DNA from: Xanthomonas arboricola pv. juglandis
GTDB lineage: Bacteria; Pseudomonadota; Gammaproteobacteria; Xanthomonadales; Xanthomonadaceae
DNA: 64,000 bases
Assembly (NCBI RefSeq): GCF_001013475.1
Contig: NZ_JZEF01000005.1
Coordinates: 369,878-433,877, forward strand
Direction: 5' to 3'
A model generated the notes under the pieces. It had not been told where the DNA came from. It searched no databases and saw only the letters and a program-made list of their open reading frames with translations. Numbering within the stretch: position 1 is the first letter of the stretch; each line of letters opens with the position of its first letter. Made by a program: the position numbers and the translations under genes. Shown piece after piece: positions 61,433-64,000 of the stretch.

Positions 61433-62170
61433 TTACCAGACCAGGTCGTCGGGCACCTGGTACTGGGGATCGGCATACGGGTCTTCGCCTGCCGGCGCAT
61501 TCGGGTCCACCTTCAATGCTACCGATGGCGCAAATACCGCTTCCGCCTCGGCCAGTGCCTCGGCAGTCACCAACAGGTAACGGCCATTGAGCTGCAGCAC
61601 GCCCAGCTCGCCGGCATTAAGCGCCTTGAGCTGATCGGCGGTCACATAGATACGTTTGATCTTGCCGCCATACGGAAAATGCCGGGCGATATCGGCATCG
61701 GCATGATTCAGCCCCTTGTCCTTGAGCAGTTCTTCGAGTTTGGTCTTGGCTTCGCGACGCAGGCGTGCTTCTTCCTGCTTGAGCCGCTCGGCTTCGATGC
61801 GCTCGTCCTTCTCGCGTTGCGCGCGGATCGCATAGGCCTTGGCCAGGTCGATATCCTCACGCGTGCGTGCCGGCCTGGGTCCGCGGCGGTCGGCCGTGGA
61901 CTGCGGCGGACGTTGCGACCCTGCCGGCTTGCCATCGTTGCGACGCTCCGGCCTGCCGTCATTCTTGCGCTCGCCCTTGCCGTCGGTCGCCGCAGCGGCA
62001 TGCGGCCGCTGCGGTCCCCTGCCCTGGCCGCCCGGCTTGTTGCCGCCGGGCGCAGGCCTGCCACCGTTGCCATGTTGACGCGCGGCAGGCCGTGCGTCGG
62101 GTTTGCGTTCGGGCTTGGGTGCGGACTTGAAGCCCAACCCAAGCAACTGGTCACGTAAGGTATCGCTCAT
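61433..62170 (-). CDS. DUF2058 family protein
   Basis: This is a 245-residue soluble protein. It starts MSDTLRDQLLGLGFK as DUF2058 (YaiL-like) proteins do, continues with a Gly/Pro/Arg-rich low-complexity stretch (about 20-100), a charged coiled coil (EDIDLAKAYAIRAQREKDER) and a C-terminal conserved domain (ARHFPYGGKIKRIYVT, LGVLQLNGRYLLV). A nucleoprotein or ribosome-linked role has been suggested for relatives, but function is unproven. It lies 18 bases after slyX. Confidence 0.87.
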   Translation of the reverse strand: MSDTLRDQLLGLGFKSAPKPERKPDARPAARQHGNGGRPAPGGNKPGGQGRGPQRPHAAAATDGKGERKNDGRPERRNDGKPAGSQRPPQSTADRRGPRPARTREDIDLAKAYAIRAQREKDERIEAERLKQEEARLRREAKTKLEELLKDKGLNHADADIARHFPYGGKIKRIYVTADQLKALNAGELGVLQLNGRYLLVTAEALAEAEAVFAPSVALKVDPNAPAGEDPYADPQYQVPDDLVW

Positions 62171-62188
62171 GGCGGTGGCAATCTGCAA

Positions 62189-62425
62189 TCAATAATGCGG
62201 AGGCGGCGGTTCATCCGCTGCGTCGGCAAACAACGTGGAGCGCACCTTGCCCAGATCCTCGAGCAGGTGGCGGATCAGTCCGGCATTGCGGGCGCCCGTC
62301 AAACGGGCGTCCGCAAGTGCTTCACTCAGTTCATTGAGCGCCTGCTCCTGAAAGGACAGGCGCGTTTCCAGTTCAACCAACCGCGCGTCCAGTTCCTGGT
62401 CGCGCGGCGAGAGTTGCTCATGCAT
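62189..62425 (-). CDS. slyX: SlyX family protein
   Basis: This is a 78-residue coiled-coil protein: [20 protein letters not shown] and [14 protein letters not shown] are heptad-rich, and it ends in the typical DEPPPPHY. Its function is unknown, the name coming from its position beside slyD in E. coli; an FKBP-type gene is also close by here (63792-64000). It overlaps the 3' end of ugd by 8 bases. Confidence 0.93.
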   Translation of the reverse strand: MHEQLSPRDQELDARLVELETRLSFQEQALNELSEALADARLTGARNAGLIRHLLEDLGKVRSTLFADAADEPPPPHY

Positions 62426-63767
62426 GCAACGAACGGCCTCGTCCGATGGCGTAGTAGGCCAGACCTGCGGCCTCGATTTCCTGCGGATCGTAAAGGTTGC
62501 GGCCGTCGAACACGACGTCGTCCTTCAAGGCCTGCTTGATCTTGCCGAAATCCGGGCTGCGGAACTGCTTCCACTCGGTGACCACGACCAGGGCGTCGGC
62601 GCCTTCCAGTGCGGCAAATGCCTCGTCGCAGAAGGTCAGATCGTCGCGCTCGCCGAAGATGCGCTTGGCTTCATGGGTTGCTTCCGGGTCGTAGGCACGC
62701 ACGGTGGCACCGGCCTCCCACAACTGCTCCATCAAACGGCGGCTGGACGCGGCACGCATGTCGTCGGTATTGGGCTTGAATGCCAGGCCCCACACCGCGA
62801 ATGTCTTGCCGGCAATGCTGCCGGTGCCCTCAGCGCCGTAATGACGCTGCACCAGTTCGAACAGGTGCCCCTTCTGCGCGTTGTTGACGCTTTCCACCGC
62901 GTTGAGCAGGGTCGGCTCCATGCCGTACTGCTCTGCGGTCTTGGCCAGTGCCTGCACATCCTTCGGGAAGCACGAGCCGCCATAACCGGCGCCGGGATAG
63001 ATGAAGTGCCAGCCGATGCGCGGATCCGAACCGATCCCGTTACGAACGTGCTCGACGTCCGCACCGACACGCTCGGCAATGTTGGCGATCTCGTTCATGA
63101 AACTGATCTTGGTCGCCAGCATTGCGTTGGCCGCGTACTTGGTCAGCTCGGCCGAACGCACGTCCATCTCCACGATGCGATCGCGGTTGCGGTTGAACGG
63201 CGCATACAGACGACGCATGCGGGCAATGGCCGCCGGCTTCTTGGCGCCGATCACGATGCGATCCGGACGCATGCAGTCGGCCACGGCGTCGCCTTCCTTG
63301 AGGAACTCGGGGTTGGAGACCACATCGAACTCATGGTCCAGGCCGCGTGCGTCCAGCTCTTCCTGGATCGCGGCGCGCACCTTGTCGGCGGTGCCGACCG
63401 GCACGGTGGACTTGTTGACGACCACCGACGGGCCATCGATATGCCGACCGACGGTGCGCGCAACCGCCAGCACGTACTGCAGGTCGGCACTGCCGTCCTC
63501 GTCCGGCGGCGTGCCCACGGCGATGAAGGTGATTTCGCCGTGCGCAATCGCCTCGGCCGCATCGGTGGTGAAGCGCAACCGGCCAGAGGCGTGGTTGGCT
63601 TTCACCATCGGCTCCAAGCCGGGTTCATAGATGGGAATCACCCCACGATTGAGACCATCAACTTTCGCCTGGTCGATATCCACGCAGATAACGTGATGAC
63701 CTACTTCCGCCAGACAGGTACCGGTGACAAGACCAACATAGCCGGTACCAAAGATCGCAACTCGCAT
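62418..63767 (-). CDS. ugd: UDP-glucose 6-dehydrogenase
   Basis: This is a 449-residue NAD-dependent enzyme that oxidises UDP-glucose to UDP-glucuronate, a precursor of xanthan in Xanthomonas. The Rossmann motif is [11 protein letters not shown] at residues 6-16, the catalytic Cys266 is in [11 protein letters not shown], and [12 protein letters not shown] and [11 protein letters not shown] are conserved. It lies 24 bases downstream of an FKBP-type gene and overlaps slyX, so these genes probably share a transcript that ends at 61374. Confidence 0.96.
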   Translation of the reverse strand: MRVAIFGTGYVGLVTGTCLAEVGHHVICVDIDQAKVDGLNRGVIPIYEPGLEPMVKANHASGRLRFTTDAAEAIAHGEITFIAVGTPPDEDGSADLQYVLAVARTVGRHIDGPSVVVNKSTVPVGTADKVRAAIQEELDARGLDHEFDVVSNPEFLKEGDAVADCMRPDRIVIGAKKPAAIARMRRLYAPFNRNRDRIVEMDVRSAELTKYAANAMLATKISFMNEIANIAERVGADVEHVRNGIGSDPRIGWHFIYPGAGYGGSCFPKDVQALAKTAEQYGMEPTLLNAVESVNNAQKGHLFELVQRHYGAEGTGSIAGKTFAVWGLAFKPNTDDMRAASSRRLMEQLWEAGATVRAYDPEATHEAKRIFGERDDLTFCDEAFAALEGADALVVVTEWKQFRSPDFGKIKQALKDDVVFDGRNLYDPQEIEAAGLAYYAIGRGRSLHA

Positions 63768-63791
63768 GGGTGGGGGTACTCCTGTGGGGGA

Positions 63792-64000
63792 TCAGGGAAG
63801 GATACCCATCAGTTCGACATCGAACGTCAACGTTGCGTCTGGTCCGATCGGCCCCCCCTGCGTGCCGTTCGGGCCATAGGCCAAGTTGGATGGAATCCAG
63901 AAACGATATTTCGAACCGACCGGCATCAATGCGACGCCCTCGGTCCAACCAGCAATGACTTGATTCAGACCGAACTCGGCCGGCTGGCCGCGCTGGTAGG
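63792..64000 (-). CDS. FKBP-type peptidyl-prolyl isomerase, C-terminal fragment
   Basis: Only the last 68 residues are inside the window; the gene begins beyond the right edge. The segment [20 protein letters not shown] followed by [11 protein letters not shown] and the final [13 protein letters not shown] are the standard C-terminal half of an FKBP domain, with the active-site Val-Ile-x-x-Trp retained. This contrasts with the degenerate FKBP at 24318-25019. It is upstream of ugd on the same strand. Confidence 0.9.
   Translation of the reverse strand, partial: YQRGQPAEFGLNQVIAGWTEGVALMPVGSKYRFWIPSNLAYGPNGTQGGPIGPDATLTFDVELMGILP

Overview
The window is a high-GC chromosomal segment that reads as Xanthomonas (Xanthomonadaceae). 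The basis is the gene set and its order: a partial kynurenine-to-NAD cluster, fused RlmKL, a UDP-glucose dehydrogenase of the kind that feeds xanthan, an OprP/PstS-PstS-PstCAB-PhoU phosphate locus, a MetH split into two proteins, and dense intergenic GGGAATC-type and GTAGGAGCG-type repeats. The species cannot be fixed from sequence reading alone. No phage, plasmid backbone, CRISPR array or rRNA operon was seen. The one insertion sequence is the tail of an IS5-like element at the left edge, which truncates a DUF2589 gene.

Layout. 1-1400: IS end, truncated DUF2589 gene and a GH108 muramidase. 1500-8000: beta-carbonic anhydrase, then 3-hydroxyanthranilate dioxygenase, a FUSC-type membrane protein, kynureninase and kynurenine monooxygenase (tryptophan to quinolinate to NAD). 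8000-13600: exonuclease I, DUF2461, DUF2939, then a minus-strand group with NAD kinase, a 5'-nucleotidase-family protein and a spermidine-synthase-like protein. 13800-17700: RlmKL and an ABC-F ATPase. 18150-25000: mostly small minus-strand enzymes (methyltransferase, GNAT, hydrolase, MOSC, DUF1684 lipoprotein, mercaptopyruvate sulfurtransferase, DUF1289-NUDIX fusion, FKBP-like protein), with an AmpD-like amidase on plus. 25180-27060: enoyl-CoA hydratase, a small protein and endonuclease III. 27267-29527: SulP anion transporter next to a second beta-carbonic anhydrase.

29600-37700: phosphate locus. A secreted 113-residue protein is divergent from an OprP-type porin; two different PstS proteins (one soluble, one lipoprotein) follow, then PstC, PstA, PstB and PhoU. 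A PHO-box-like array with an 11-bp period precedes the first pstS. 37800-47050: RcnB-like protein, RNase T, a large periplasmic-propeller diguanylate cyclase, RlmB, a GFA protein, RNase R, and tRNA-Leu(CAG) with a clear promoter and terminator.

47250-55413: two-domain SGNH esterase, acyl-CoA dehydrogenase, then an ArsR-HTH/methyltransferase regulator with a 28-bp palindrome over its start, followed by MetH as two genes. 55550-60270: a compact sugar operon (LacI regulator, FucP-family transporter, fructokinase, AGE-family isomerase) with a perfect 16-bp palindrome in front, consistent with mannose-to-fructose-to-fructose-6-phosphate use. 60350-64000: outer-membrane transporter-like protein, DUF2058, SlyX, UDP-glucose 6-dehydrogenase and the end of an FKBP gene.

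The most unusual structure is a family of paired inverted GGGAATC repeat elements. One copy supplies both the C-terminal tail of the MetH-operon regulator and the N-terminus of MetH part 1, and a second copy sits in frame inside MetH part 2. A separate 68-nt palindromic element occurs twice with compensating base changes.
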